From: HXMU1420-13 sp965228545
GTDB taxonomy: Bacteria; Bacteroidota; Rhodothermia; Balneolales; Balneolaceae
Direction of reading: 5' to 3'
NCBI GenBank assembly: GCA_965228545.1
Contig: OZ245822.1
Span: forward strand, 434,001-498,000
DNA: 64,000 nt
The position numbers and the translations under genes are program-made. The notes beneath the pieces are model-generated. The model searched no databases, was not told where the DNA came from, and saw nothing but the letters and a program-made list of their open reading frames with translations. Of this stretch, positions 52,685 to 60,886 are shown in pieces. Positions within the stretch are counted from its first letter, which is position 1, and the number at the start of each line of letters is the position of its first letter.

Positions 52685-53745
52685 TGTTTCAGACTATCCG
52701 TCGCCTGTTTCTGACACTTCTTTTTTTATCAATTAGTACCTCACATTTATTTGCTGCAGATGCGGACACTAATGATGAAGAACCTGTAATCGACGTGATG
52801 GGGACTGTAGCCGATCACGACTACATCAAAGTTCCCAAACTTATAAATGGCGGAAAGGTCTATTTACCACGTTTGATTTTCTGGGAAGATGCTGAAGGCA
52901 ATTCTCAATTTAATGCCTTCGCTAATACTAAAAAAGCAGTTGAATCTGGAATGTTTGAAAAGGTTGATGAGGTACTGGCTCCAATAAGCGGTACAATAAC
53001 ACTAGATATGTCAATTACATCTCACTTAGTGTATTTCTGGATGTCTATGTTGCTCGCAATTTGGTTAACTATTACAATGTCCTCGCGCTACAAAAAAGGT
53101 GTGGGTAGGGACGTGGAGCCAAAAGGCGCATTTCAGAATTTATTTGAAGTATTTTTCGTGTTCATTCGTGATGAAGTAGTAAGAGCAAACATTGAAGGCC
53201 ACAAAGCGGATAAATATGTGCCATACTTGTTTACCGTTTTTATGGGTATCGCTTTCATGAACTTATTTGGTTTATTGCCTTGGGCAGCCACTGCAACGGC
53301 AGATTTAACAGTTACTGCCACACTTGCGGTAATTAGCTTCTTTGTGATTCAGTTTAGTGGCACTAAAGACCATTGGGAGCATGTATTTTGGTTTCCTGGT
53401 GTTCCTTCTGCTATTCGTTTGATTCTAACCCCTGTAGAGATTCTAGGTTTATTTACGAAGCCTTTCGCATTAGCCATTCGATTATTTGCCAACATGTTAT
53501 CCGGTAAAATCATGATCATATCCATACTCGGGTTGATTTTTATATTCGCTGACTTTTTTGGAGCGGCTGCCGGATATGGTGTAAGTACATTCTCTGTCTC
53601 ATTAACAGTAATACTTTACGCACTCAAGACATTTGTAGCCTTGTTACAGGCTTATATTTTCACTCTTCTAACCGCAGTATTTATAGGGATGGCCGCTGAA
53701 GAGCACCATCATGAAGAGCATGCCGCAGAACAACATGCAGCATAA
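52684..53745 (+). CDS. atpB: ATP synthase subunit a, with exported N-terminal extension and His-rich tail
   Basis: Proton-channel subunit, 353 residues. A signal-peptide-like start (ending 'SHLFAAD') and ~100-residue extension precede the usual five to six helices. The essential arginine is Arg266 in 'ALAIRLFANMLSGK'. The C-terminus ends in a His/Glu-rich tail (EEHHHEEHAAEQHAA). Longer than the E. coli protein (271) as is usual for Bacteroidota. The second half includes 'LKTFVALLQAYIFTLLTAVFI' with the conserved Gln. Confidence 0.95.
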   Translation: MFQTIRRLFLTLLFLSISTSHLFAADADTNDEEPVIDVMGTVADHDYIKVPKLINGGKVYLPRLIFWEDAEGNSQFNAFANTKKAVESGMFEKVDEVLAPISGTITLDMSITSHLVYFWMSMLLAIWLTITMSSRYKKGVGRDVEPKGAFQNLFEVFFVFIRDEVVRANIEGHKADKYVPYLFTVFMGIAFMNLFGLLPWAATATADLTVTATLAVISFFVIQFSGTKDHWEHVFWFPGVPSAIRLILTPVEILGLFTKPFALAIRLFANMLSGKIMIISILGLIFIFADFFGAAAGYGVSTFSVSLTVILYALKTFVALLQAYIFTLLTAVFIGMAAEEHHHEEHAAEQHAA

Positions 53746-53790
53746 GATTTTAATACACTTAAATAACCATAACAATAAATAAAAAACACT

Positions 53791-54009
53791 ATGGGACTTT
53801 TAGCAGCTGGTATCGGAGCTGGAATCGTAGCAATCGGAGCTGGAATCGGAATCGGAATGATTGGTAAAGCCGCAACCGAAAGTATCGCTCGTCAACCAGA
53901 AGCTTCTGGAGATATCAGAGGAGCAATGATTCTTACTGCCGCATTCATCGAGGGTGTAGCCCTTTTCTGTGCGGTAATCTGTATCCTTCTCGTTTTCTTC
54001 GGCGGATAA
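53791..54009 (+). CDS. atpE: ATP synthase subunit c
   Basis: A 72-residue hairpin proteolipid with a Gly/Ala-rich helix 1 ('GAGIVAIGAGIGIGMIGKAA'), polar loop 'ARQPEA', and helix 2 carrying ion-binding Glu54 ('AAFIEGVALF'). The Gln that marks sodium-binding c-rings is not seen in helix 1, so a proton ring is likely (inference). Confidence 0.97.
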   Translation: MGLLAAGIGAGIVAIGAGIGIGMIGKAATESIARQPEASGDIRGAMILTAAFIEGVALFCAVICILLVFFGG

Positions 54010-54027
54010 TTTTAAAATTACCCTGAA

Positions 54028-54543
54028 ATGACTTTCCTTTTAGCAGGCGGAGGCGGATTACTTTCATTTAACACAGGATTTGCATTATGGATTCTTATAT
54101 CCATGATCATCTTTCTGTTAGTTATGATGAAGTATGCGGTGCCGCCAATCATGAAGTCGCTCAACGAACGTGAAGCAAAAATCAAAGATTCTTTGGAATC
54201 AGCTGAAAAGGCACTCGCCCGAGCTGAAGAAATTTCTAAGGATAATGAGAAAGCTTTGCGTGAAGCCGAAGCAAAGGCACAAAAAATTCGCAAAGAAGCA
54301 CTCGACGAAGCTGAGCTTCTGAGAACTGAGCGAATTTCTAAAGCTAAAGACGAGGCGGCACAGATCATTGAGCAGGCTAAAAACACAATTGAGCAAGAGA
54401 AAAAGCAAGCGCTCTCTGAATTAAGAGAAGAAGTTGCCCGACTTGCCATTCAGTCTGCTTCCATGATTTTGGATGAGGAACTCGACGAGAAAAAGAACAG
54501 CAAACTGGTCGATAAATTTATTACCGACCTCTCAAATAACTAA
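54028..54543 (+). CDS. atpF: ATP synthase subunit b
   Basis: A 171-residue peripheral stalk protein: one N-terminal membrane helix (about 12-33, 'TGFALWILISMIIFLLVMMKYAV') and a long charged coiled coil (about 40-150) rich in Ala/Glu/Lys, with the delta-binding C-terminus. A single b gene means a homodimeric stalk. Confidence 0.95.
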   Translation: MTFLLAGGGGLLSFNTGFALWILISMIIFLLVMMKYAVPPIMKSLNEREAKIKDSLESAEKALARAEEISKDNEKALREAEAKAQKIRKEALDEAELLRTERISKAKDEAAQIIEQAKNTIEQEKKQALSELREEVARLAIQSASMILDEELDEKKNSKLVDKFITDLSNN

Positions 54544-54554
54544 CCTTAAAACGG

Positions 54555-55109
54555 ATGTTAGTTTCTAAAGCAGCCCGAAGATATGCAATCGCTTTGCTCG
54601 AACTTAGCAAAGAGCAAAAGTTGGTTGAGGCTACACTTAGCGATGTACAATTTATTGAGAGCACCATTGATGATTCTAAAGAGCTTGTAAGTTTTCTTAA
54701 AAGCCCAATCATTAAGCCATCAGTAAAAAAAGAAGCGTTATCTGCTTTGTTTAAAGAGCATATTTCTGCCCTTACAATGCAGTTTGTAGACCTCGTTGCA
54801 TCAAAAGAGCGTGCTGCTATTTTGCCTCAAATTTCTAAAGCTTTTATTACCAAGTACAACGAGTATGCCGGTATTATAGAAGTTGAAGTTAGATCAGCAA
54901 AAAAACTAACCGAAAAGCAGGTTAATGAGTTAAAAACTGTGCTTGAGAAATCTACCTCTAAAACTGTAATACTTTCTGCATTAGTGCAGGAGAATTTAAA
55001 AGGTGGGTTGTTAGTAAAGATTGAAGACACCGTTATTGACGGTACCATCAAGCATAAGATTGAGCAATTAGAAGAACGATTGCTCGATAACACATTAGAA
55101 TTGAACTAG
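54555..55109 (+). CDS. atpH: ATP synthase subunit delta
   Basis: A 184-residue stator subunit (OSCP): N-terminal helical bundle ('AARRYAIALLELSKEQ', 'FLKSPIIKPSVKKEALSALF') and C-terminal 'GGLLVKIEDTVIDGTIKHKIEQL' strand region typical of the family. Between atpF and atpA with short gaps (11 and 22 bases). Confidence 0.95.
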   Translation: MLVSKAARRYAIALLELSKEQKLVEATLSDVQFIESTIDDSKELVSFLKSPIIKPSVKKEALSALFKEHISALTMQFVDLVASKERAAILPQISKAFITKYNEYAGIIEVEVRSAKKLTEKQVNELKTVLEKSTSKTVILSALVQENLKGGLLVKIEDTVIDGTIKHKIEQLEERLLDNTLELN

Positions 55110-55131
55110 AACGACTTAGTATAAAAATACA

Positions 55132-56748
55132 ATGAGCCAAGTCAGACCCGACGAAGTTTCAGCCATTTTACGCAAGCAATTATCAGGTTTCGAAAACGAA
55201 GCCGATGTGTATGATGTGGGCACCGTACTCGAAGTAGGTGACGGTATCGCACGCGTTTATGGTCTTTCTAAAGTACAGGCCGGTGAGCTTGTAACTTTAC
55301 CCGACTCAAAAGATGAGGACGGCAACCCAGTAACCGGAATGGTACTAAACCTTGAAGAAGATAATGTAGGTATCGTACTTTTTGGTTCAGCGAGTGCTGT
55401 AGAGGAAGGTCAAACTGTAAAGCGTACCAAAGATATTGCCTCTGTTAGTGTTGGCGATGGTTTATTAGGTCGTGTTATCGATCCTTTAGGAAATCCTATT
55501 GATGGTAAAGGTCCAATTCTAGGTGATACTGTTCGACTTCCACTTGAAAGGAAAGCGCCTGGAGTAATTTATCGTGAACCAGTTACAGAGCCTCTGCAAA
55601 CCGGTATTAAAGCAATTGATTCATTAATTCCTATTGGGCGTGGCCAACGTGAGTTAATTATTGGTGATAGGCAAACCGGCAAAACTTCTGTTGCTATCGA
55701 TACTATCATAAACCAAAAAGCAACACAGAACTCTGAAAAACCAGTATTCTGTATCTATGTAGCAGTTGGGCAAAAAGCTTCTACCGTTGCCGGTATTAAG
55801 CAAGTGCTTGAACAAACTGGCGCGATGGAGTATTCTGTAATTGTTTCTGCACCGGCATCTGCTGCTGCACCAATGCAGTATATTGCTCCGTTTACAGGAG
55901 CTACTGTTGGTGAATATTTCCGTGATACGGGACGCCACGCTTTGGTTATTTACGATGATTTGTCGAAGCAAGCAGTTGCATATCGTGAATTGTCGCTATT
56001 ATTAAAGCGCCCTCCCGGACGTGAGGCATACCCCGGTGATGTTTTCTACTTACACAGTCGTTTATTAGAGCGTGCAGCTAAGATAATTGATGATGATGGC
56101 GTGGCGAAATCAATGAATAACATTCCTGATGAGTTGCGTCCACTAGTAAAAGGTGGAGGATCGTTAACAGCACTTCCTGTTATCGAAACACAAGCCGGTG
56201 ACGTTTCTGCATATATTCCAACCAACGTAATTTCTATTACGGATGGACAGATTTTCCTTGATACCGATTTGTTCAACCAAGGCATCCGCCCGGCAATTGA
56301 TGTGGGAACTTCTGTATCTCGTGTAGGTGGTTCTGCTCAGGTAAAATCTATGAAGAAACTTTCAGGTACTTTAAAGCTAGACCTAGCACAGTATCGCGAA
56401 TTAGAAGCCTTTGCTAAATTCGGTTCTGATCTTGATGCTTCAACGCAAGCTCAACTAAGAAAAGGAGAGCGGACAGTAGAACTATTGAAGCAAGATGTGT
56501 ATCAACCGTTACCTGTTGAGCAAGAAATTGTGCTTCTAAAGATTAACGACGTTGGATTACTTGACAAACTTCCTGTTTCAAGCATTAGTGAGTTCCAGGC
56601 TCAGTTCCTTGAAACTGTTGGAGCAAAATACAGCCAGGAGATGGAAGCACTTGCAAATTCTGGTGTATTAGCCGACGATTTTGGAGCTCAACTTGTTGAA
56701 ACTGCAAATCATGTAATTGATCAACTTTTGGCGGCAAAGGAAGTATAA
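55132..56748 (+). CDS. atpA: ATP synthase subunit alpha
   Basis: A 538-residue non-catalytic nucleotide-binding subunit. Walker A 'GDRQTGKT' at 178-185, 'VYVAVGQKAST', 'SAPASAAAPMQYIAPFTG' and 'PAIDVGTSVSRVGG' with the arginine finger. Slightly longer than E. coli (513) at the C-terminus. Confidence 0.98.
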   Translation: MSQVRPDEVSAILRKQLSGFENEADVYDVGTVLEVGDGIARVYGLSKVQAGELVTLPDSKDEDGNPVTGMVLNLEEDNVGIVLFGSASAVEEGQTVKRTKDIASVSVGDGLLGRVIDPLGNPIDGKGPILGDTVRLPLERKAPGVIYREPVTEPLQTGIKAIDSLIPIGRGQRELIIGDRQTGKTSVAIDTIINQKATQNSEKPVFCIYVAVGQKASTVAGIKQVLEQTGAMEYSVIVSAPASAAAPMQYIAPFTGATVGEYFRDTGRHALVIYDDLSKQAVAYRELSLLLKRPPGREAYPGDVFYLHSRLLERAAKIIDDDGVAKSMNNIPDELRPLVKGGGSLTALPVIETQAGDVSAYIPTNVISITDGQIFLDTDLFNQGIRPAIDVGTSVSRVGGSAQVKSMKKLSGTLKLDLAQYRELEAFAKFGSDLDASTQAQLRKGERTVELLKQDVYQPLPVEQEIVLLKINDVGLLDKLPVSSISEFQAQFLETVGAKYSQEMEALANSGVLADDFGAQLVETANHVIDQLLAAKEV

Positions 56749-56751
56749 TCC

Positions 56752-57636
56752 ATGGCTAATTTACGGGACATACGAAACAGAATAGGTTCTGTAAACAATA
56801 CACAGCAGATTACCAAAGCGATGAAAATGGTAGCTGCTGCAAAGTTGCGAAAGGCGCAAGACCGTATGGTTCAAACGCGACCTTATGCAGCTAAAATTCA
56901 GGATGTGGTTGGGCGATTAGTTAGTAGTACATCTGTAGATAATCAACTTATGCGTCCTGTTGATGAAGTTAAGACAGTGTTGATGATCATTGTAGCTTCA
57001 GATCGAGGCTTATGTGGTGGCTTTAATAACAATCTGTTTAAAGAAATTGAAAAATATATCGAAGCTAACTTAAGTACTTACCGAGATAGCGGTACACTTG
57101 GATTAGTTACAATAGGAAAGAAAGCAACCGCACATTTCTCAAAAAGAAAATACAATGTGGTTGATAAGTTCCCTGGTTTTTTTGATACGCTCGAGTACGA
57201 TTCCACTTCTTCAATAATGGCCAAAGCAACCCAACAGTTTGTTGATGGAAGTTACGATGAAGTGTTTATAGCTTTCAACGAATTCCGTTCTGTGATAGCT
57301 CAGAATAGAAAAATCGAAAAAGTTTTACCAATCGACCCAGAAACAATTTCTGGTGATGATTCTAAAGAAACAATTGAGTATCTTTTCGAGCCTGATTCGT
57401 CAGCGATTCTGGATCAGCTGTTACCGCTGCATTTGAACATGCAATTATGGAAAGCAGTACTCGAATCTAATGCTGCAGAACAAGGTGCCAGAATGTCGGC
57501 GATGGATAGCGCAACTGAAAACGCTAAAGAATTAGAGCGTGAACTCAGATTGAAATACAACCAGGCACGGCAAAGCGCCATTACTACTGAGATTTCGGAA
57601 ATTGTATCTGGCGCTCAGGCGTTATCAGATACCTAA
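56752..57636 (+). CDS. atpG: ATP synthase subunit gamma
   Basis: A 294-residue rotor shaft. The conserved ends are intact: N-terminal 'LRDIRNRIGSVNNTQQITKAMKMVAAAKLRKAQ', mid 'SDRGLCGGFN', and C-terminal 'RMSAMDSATENAKEL...YNQARQSAITTEISEIVSGAQAL'. Last of the ATPase genes here; beta and epsilon are not in the window. tRNA-Ser begins 7 bases later. Confidence 0.97.
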   Translation: MANLRDIRNRIGSVNNTQQITKAMKMVAAAKLRKAQDRMVQTRPYAAKIQDVVGRLVSSTSVDNQLMRPVDEVKTVLMIIVASDRGLCGGFNNNLFKEIEKYIEANLSTYRDSGTLGLVTIGKKATAHFSKRKYNVVDKFPGFFDTLEYDSTSSIMAKATQQFVDGSYDEVFIAFNEFRSVIAQNRKIEKVLPIDPETISGDDSKETIEYLFEPDSSAILDQLLPLHLNMQLWKAVLESNAAEQGARMSAMDSATENAKELERELRLKYNQARQSAITTEISEIVSGAQALSDT

Positions 57637-57642
57637 GATATT

Positions 57643-57729
57643 GGAGAGTTGGCAGAGTGGTCGAATGCGGCGGTCTTGAAAACCGTTGAGGCTTCACGGT
57701 CTCCGGGGGTTCGAATCCCTCACTCTCCG
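57643..57729 (+). tRNA. tRNA-Ser (anticodon TGA)
   Basis: An 87-base class II tRNA. The acceptor stem GGAGAGT pairs fully with ACTCTCC and G is the discriminator at 57729. The anticodon loop CTTGAAA gives TGA (reading UCA and by wobble other UCN codons), between stem arms GCGGT and ACCGT. A long variable arm, as in serine tRNAs, and T-loop TTCGAAT are present. CCA is not encoded. Downstream terminator at 57734. Confidence 0.96.
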
Positions 57730-57733
57730 CATT

Positions 57734-57763
57734 AAAATAGCCCCATTTGGGGCTATTTTTGTT
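57734..57763 (+). terminator. Rho-independent terminator after tRNA-Ser
   Basis: Perfect stem AAAATAGCCCC (57734-57744) with GGGGCTATTTT (57749-57759), ATTT loop, T-rich 3' side (57756-57763, one G). It likely ends the ATP synthase-tRNA transcript. The symmetric A/T flanks could also work in reverse. Confidence 0.9.
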
Positions 57764-57814
57764 TAAATAAACCAATACATTGTACGTTCATTGCGAAATC
57801 CATTAGTTCATAGT

Positions 57815-59188
57815 ATGAAATTTATCACGGCAATTATCCTAACTATTGCAATTATATTCCCTGTAACTGCGCAGGATACCTTATCTATTTCGCTTGAAGA
57901 GTTTGTTGAAACCGCATTACAAAATGCCGGACAGGTTAAAGTAGCTCAGGTTGATGTGAGCCTCGCCGAAAACCGAAAACAAATGGCAAAAAATCAGCGC
58001 TTTTTACCAAGTCTTAGTTTTCGATCAGAGCATGCATTGGTACCCGGAGTAACATCACCAAACGGACAACCTGAAGAAAGTATTTATTTGGATCCTGAGG
58101 CACGCAATGATTGGACAAACTTTGGGTTATTTACCAGATTAAGAATATCAGGTGTTCAGCCAGTATTTACATGGGGCGCAGTTGGTAAAGCTGTTGATGC
58201 TGCCGAATTAGGAGTCAAAGCCATGCAACAGCAAACTGAAGCTACTAAAGAAGAAACAAAGGTACTCCTAAATGAACTGTACTACAGCTATGTACTTGCT
58301 TTAGAAATTGAACGACTGCTCAAAGATGCTGAAGATAAAATGGATCAAATAGAACGAGCTATGAAAAAGCAGGAAGAAGAAGATCCGGCTGAATTAGACG
58401 AATCTGATATGTTCAAATTTAGGGTGTTTAAAGCGCAGTTTGGCATACAAAGAGAGGAAGTTAAACAGAGCTTATTATTTGTGAAGGAATCATGGGAATA
58501 CGCTCTCAGAAATGATAAAGGAACTATCTATGAACCATCTGTTCGTTTCCTTGATAGAATTGAAAGTGAGCTTTCTGAGATAAACTACTATCAAAACAGC
58601 GCATTGATAAATCGGGCTGAGCTAAAAGCCATAAATTTTGGCAGAGATGCTTTAAAAACCTATATAGGATCGCTAAAAGCACAAAATTTACCGGGCTTAT
58701 ATCTTGGCTTTACTACAACTTTTGCGAGCACGCCAATAAGGCCTCGCCAACCAAATCCGTTTATCCAAACTCCCGAAAATACATTTAATACTGCGGTAGG
58801 ATTAACCATTAGGCAAAATTTGAACTTCTTCCAGGCCAAAACAAATCTGCAGCGCAGTAAACTGGAAGTACGTAGATTAGAATTTCTTGAGGATGCGGCC
58901 ACCGATGGTATCATTTTAGAATTAAATGAAGCATATCGAACGGCCGCGATCGCCAAAGCTAAAGTTGAACGAACCGACGAAGCCCTTCAAATTGCTAAAG
59001 AATGGCTACGTGCTGAACAATTAGACTACGATTTAGGTTTTGGTGATTCCAAAGACTTAATCGACGCGGTGCGCCAAGAGCTGGAACTCCGACTTGTGGA
59101 AAAACAGAGCATTTTTGAGTTCAATACTGCATTGGTTAAGCTAAATAAATCGGCAGGATTGCCGTTAACACATCGGTTAGATCAATAA
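57815..59188 (+). CDS. TolC-family outer membrane efflux protein
   Basis: A 457-residue outer membrane channel protein with a signal peptide (ending 'PVTAQ') and the two-fold coiled-coil pattern: 'LSISLEEFVETALQNAGQVKVAQVDVSLAENRKQMAKNQRFLPSLSF' and later 'GLTIRQNLNFFQAKTNLQRSKLEVRRLEF'. It should work with an RND or ABC exporter, whose genes are not here. ATG 57815 is chosen for the signal peptide rather than 57791. MlaC follows 16 bases later. Confidence 0.9.
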   Translation: MKFITAIILTIAIIFPVTAQDTLSISLEEFVETALQNAGQVKVAQVDVSLAENRKQMAKNQRFLPSLSFRSEHALVPGVTSPNGQPEESIYLDPEARNDWTNFGLFTRLRISGVQPVFTWGAVGKAVDAAELGVKAMQQQTEATKEETKVLLNELYYSYVLALEIERLLKDAEDKMDQIERAMKKQEEEDPAELDESDMFKFRVFKAQFGIQREEVKQSLLFVKESWEYALRNDKGTIYEPSVRFLDRIESELSEINYYQNSALINRAELKAINFGRDALKTYIGSLKAQNLPGLYLGFTTTFASTPIRPRQPNPFIQTPENTFNTAVGLTIRQNLNFFQAKTNLQRSKLEVRRLEFLEDAATDGIILELNEAYRTAAIAKAKVERTDEALQIAKEWLRAEQLDYDLGFGDSKDLIDAVRQELELRLVEKQSIFEFNTALVKLNKSAGLPLTHRLDQ

Positions 59189-59204
59189 AAAAATTAGAGG
59201 ATTT

Positions 59205-59798
59205 ATGCGAAGATTTATACCCTTATTTATTTTGATGTTTGTTGTTGCCGGCATGGCTACAACCACATTTGCACAAACTGATGCAGCCGGAATTCAATCA
59301 CTTTTAGAAGAAAGGGATGAAGAAATTAAAGAAATACTAGGCCCCGAGGGGAGTGAGTACACCGAAGAGCAACGCGAAACGTTAAAAACAATCATCAACG
59401 GGATTATTGATTTCGAAGCAATGTCGAAAACAGCCTTAGATGATACATACGGTGAGATTTCGGAGGAGAAAAGAAAAGAGTTTGTAGATTTATTTTCTAC
59501 CATTATTCGAGATAATTCACTCACAAAATTAGACATTTACCGAGCCGAAGTAAGCTATAACGAAATAGAAATTGAAGGCGAACAAGCACTTGTACAAACC
59601 ATGGCCGAACTAGATGAAGTAAGAACCCCGGTTGACTACAAGATGCAATGGAAAGAAGGAGAGTGGGTAATAACGGATATGAGCATAGATGATGTATATA
59701 CTGCAGAATCATACAAGCGACAGTTTCAGCGTATTATTGCACGTCGTGGTTTTGATGCATTAATGGACAGTTTACGTAAGCGTGCGGCCAGAGCATAA
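59205..59798 (+). CDS. MlaC/Ttg2D-family periplasmic phospholipid carrier
   Basis: A 197-residue exported protein, signal peptide ending 'TTTFAQ'. It has the MlaC pattern: a helical N-terminal half ('TIINGIIDFEAMSKTALDDTYGEISEEKRKEFVDLFSTIIRDNS') followed by a beta-rich half ending in 'DYKMQWKEGEWVITDMSIDDVYTAESYKRQFQRIIARRGFDALMDSL'. MlaC ferries phospholipids between MlaA and MlaFEDB. No other mla gene is in the window; the TolC gene is its only operon partner. Confidence 0.9.
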   Translation: MRRFIPLFILMFVVAGMATTTFAQTDAAGIQSLLEERDEEIKEILGPEGSEYTEEQRETLKTIINGIIDFEAMSKTALDDTYGEISEEKRKEFVDLFSTIIRDNSLTKLDIYRAEVSYNEIEIEGEQALVQTMAELDEVRTPVDYKMQWKEGEWVITDMSIDDVYTAESYKRQFQRIIARRGFDALMDSLRKRAARA

Positions 59799-59854
59799 CC
59801 GATCTTTTTATTCTGTAGCTTTTAACCGTATCTTTAGGGCAAAATTATCAGACG

Positions 59855-60877
59855 GTGCTTACATCATTAATTAACGACAAAAAAGGGAAGCAAGGCTACG
59901 TTTACGTAAGCTATGGGCATCCTAAATATCTAAAACATACAATCGCATCTGTGGTTACACTTCGCAGATACGATCAAAGTCGCCCCGTTGCACTCGCTTG
60001 CTCAGACAAACAGCGAAAGATCCTTGAAGATCAAGGTCTGTCGCATTTGTTCGATGTTATCCATCCATTACCGGAAGAGCATGCATCTATAGTAGGATTC
60101 AAACATAATGTGCACAAGTACATGTTTTTTGAAGAGAATATGTATCTTGATAGTGATATAGTTTGGTGTAAAGATCCTGATTCTCTTTGGACATCACTAT
60201 CTCCTTTTGAATTTACAATTACAGGAAATTTAGTATCCGATAGCTTTTTCGGAGCTCCCAAAGGAGTTTCTTTTTTGGTTGATGTTTTCACTGGTCGACG
60301 TAAAAAAACACTCAAGCGCTTCGGGCTCACCTACCTGAGCCGGGTACAATCAGGAATAATGTATGCTGCAGATTATGAGTTAACGAAACGAGTATGTACT
60401 CTTGCCGGGGAGATGCTCGATCGAAAAGATGAAACTCATTTTCGCAGCCGAAAAATGGAACATGGTCGTACAATGGAATCGTGCGAGTGGAGTCTTGCAA
60501 TGGCCATGAGTAAATTAAATGTACCGGTTTATCCTTGGCTACAGGGTCATGAAAGTCCACAATTAGACTACATCGCAGACTTAACCGAACACGACGATGA
60601 GTACCAATACGTAAAATGTAAATATTACTGCAACGACTTTGTGTTTTCGTTCCGAGGGTTAAAATCCGAAAAATTGCGGACTCTACTTATTAATATTTTT
60701 GGGTTATTACCTGGCAAAGGTGATCATTTATGGACTACACCATATTGCCTACATTTTGGATGGTATCACCAGAAAGAGCCGTTCTATAAATTCGCAGAAT
60801 ATGTATGGAAGCGACTTACCATTATCGACGGATCAAAACCGGCATCAGGTAAAGCATCATTTACCGGCGTTAAGTAG
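59855..60877 (+). CDS. Glycosyltransferase-like protein with DxD motif
   Basis: A 340-residue cytoplasmic protein of GT-A type: 'GYVYVSYGHPKYLKHTIASVVTLRRYDQSRPVALACSDKQRKIL' and the metal-binding D-x-D in 'MYLDSDIVWCKDPD'. No membrane helix. The first base is GTG at 59855; there is no ATG before the core. A TATCTTTA box (59829-59836) one mismatch from TAnnTTTG lies 19 bases upstream. Sits before a Wzi homologue, so likely envelope polysaccharide work. Confidence 0.75.
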   Translation: MLTSLINDKKGKQGYVYVSYGHPKYLKHTIASVVTLRRYDQSRPVALACSDKQRKILEDQGLSHLFDVIHPLPEEHASIVGFKHNVHKYMFFEENMYLDSDIVWCKDPDSLWTSLSPFEFTITGNLVSDSFFGAPKGVSFLVDVFTGRRKKTLKRFGLTYLSRVQSGIMYAADYELTKRVCTLAGEMLDRKDETHFRSRKMEHGRTMESCEWSLAMAMSKLNVPVYPWLQGHESPQLDYIADLTEHDDEYQYVKCKYYCNDFVFSFRGLKSEKLRTLLINIFGLLPGKGDHLWTTPYCLHFGWYHQKEPFYKFAEYVWKRLTIIDGSKPASGKASFTGVK

Positions 60878-60886
60878 CAAATTATC

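Noticed and set aside
59829..59836. TATCTTTA as a promoter for the glycosyltransferase at 59855
   Set aside because: One mismatch to TAnnTTTG and no -33 partner; kept only as a remark.
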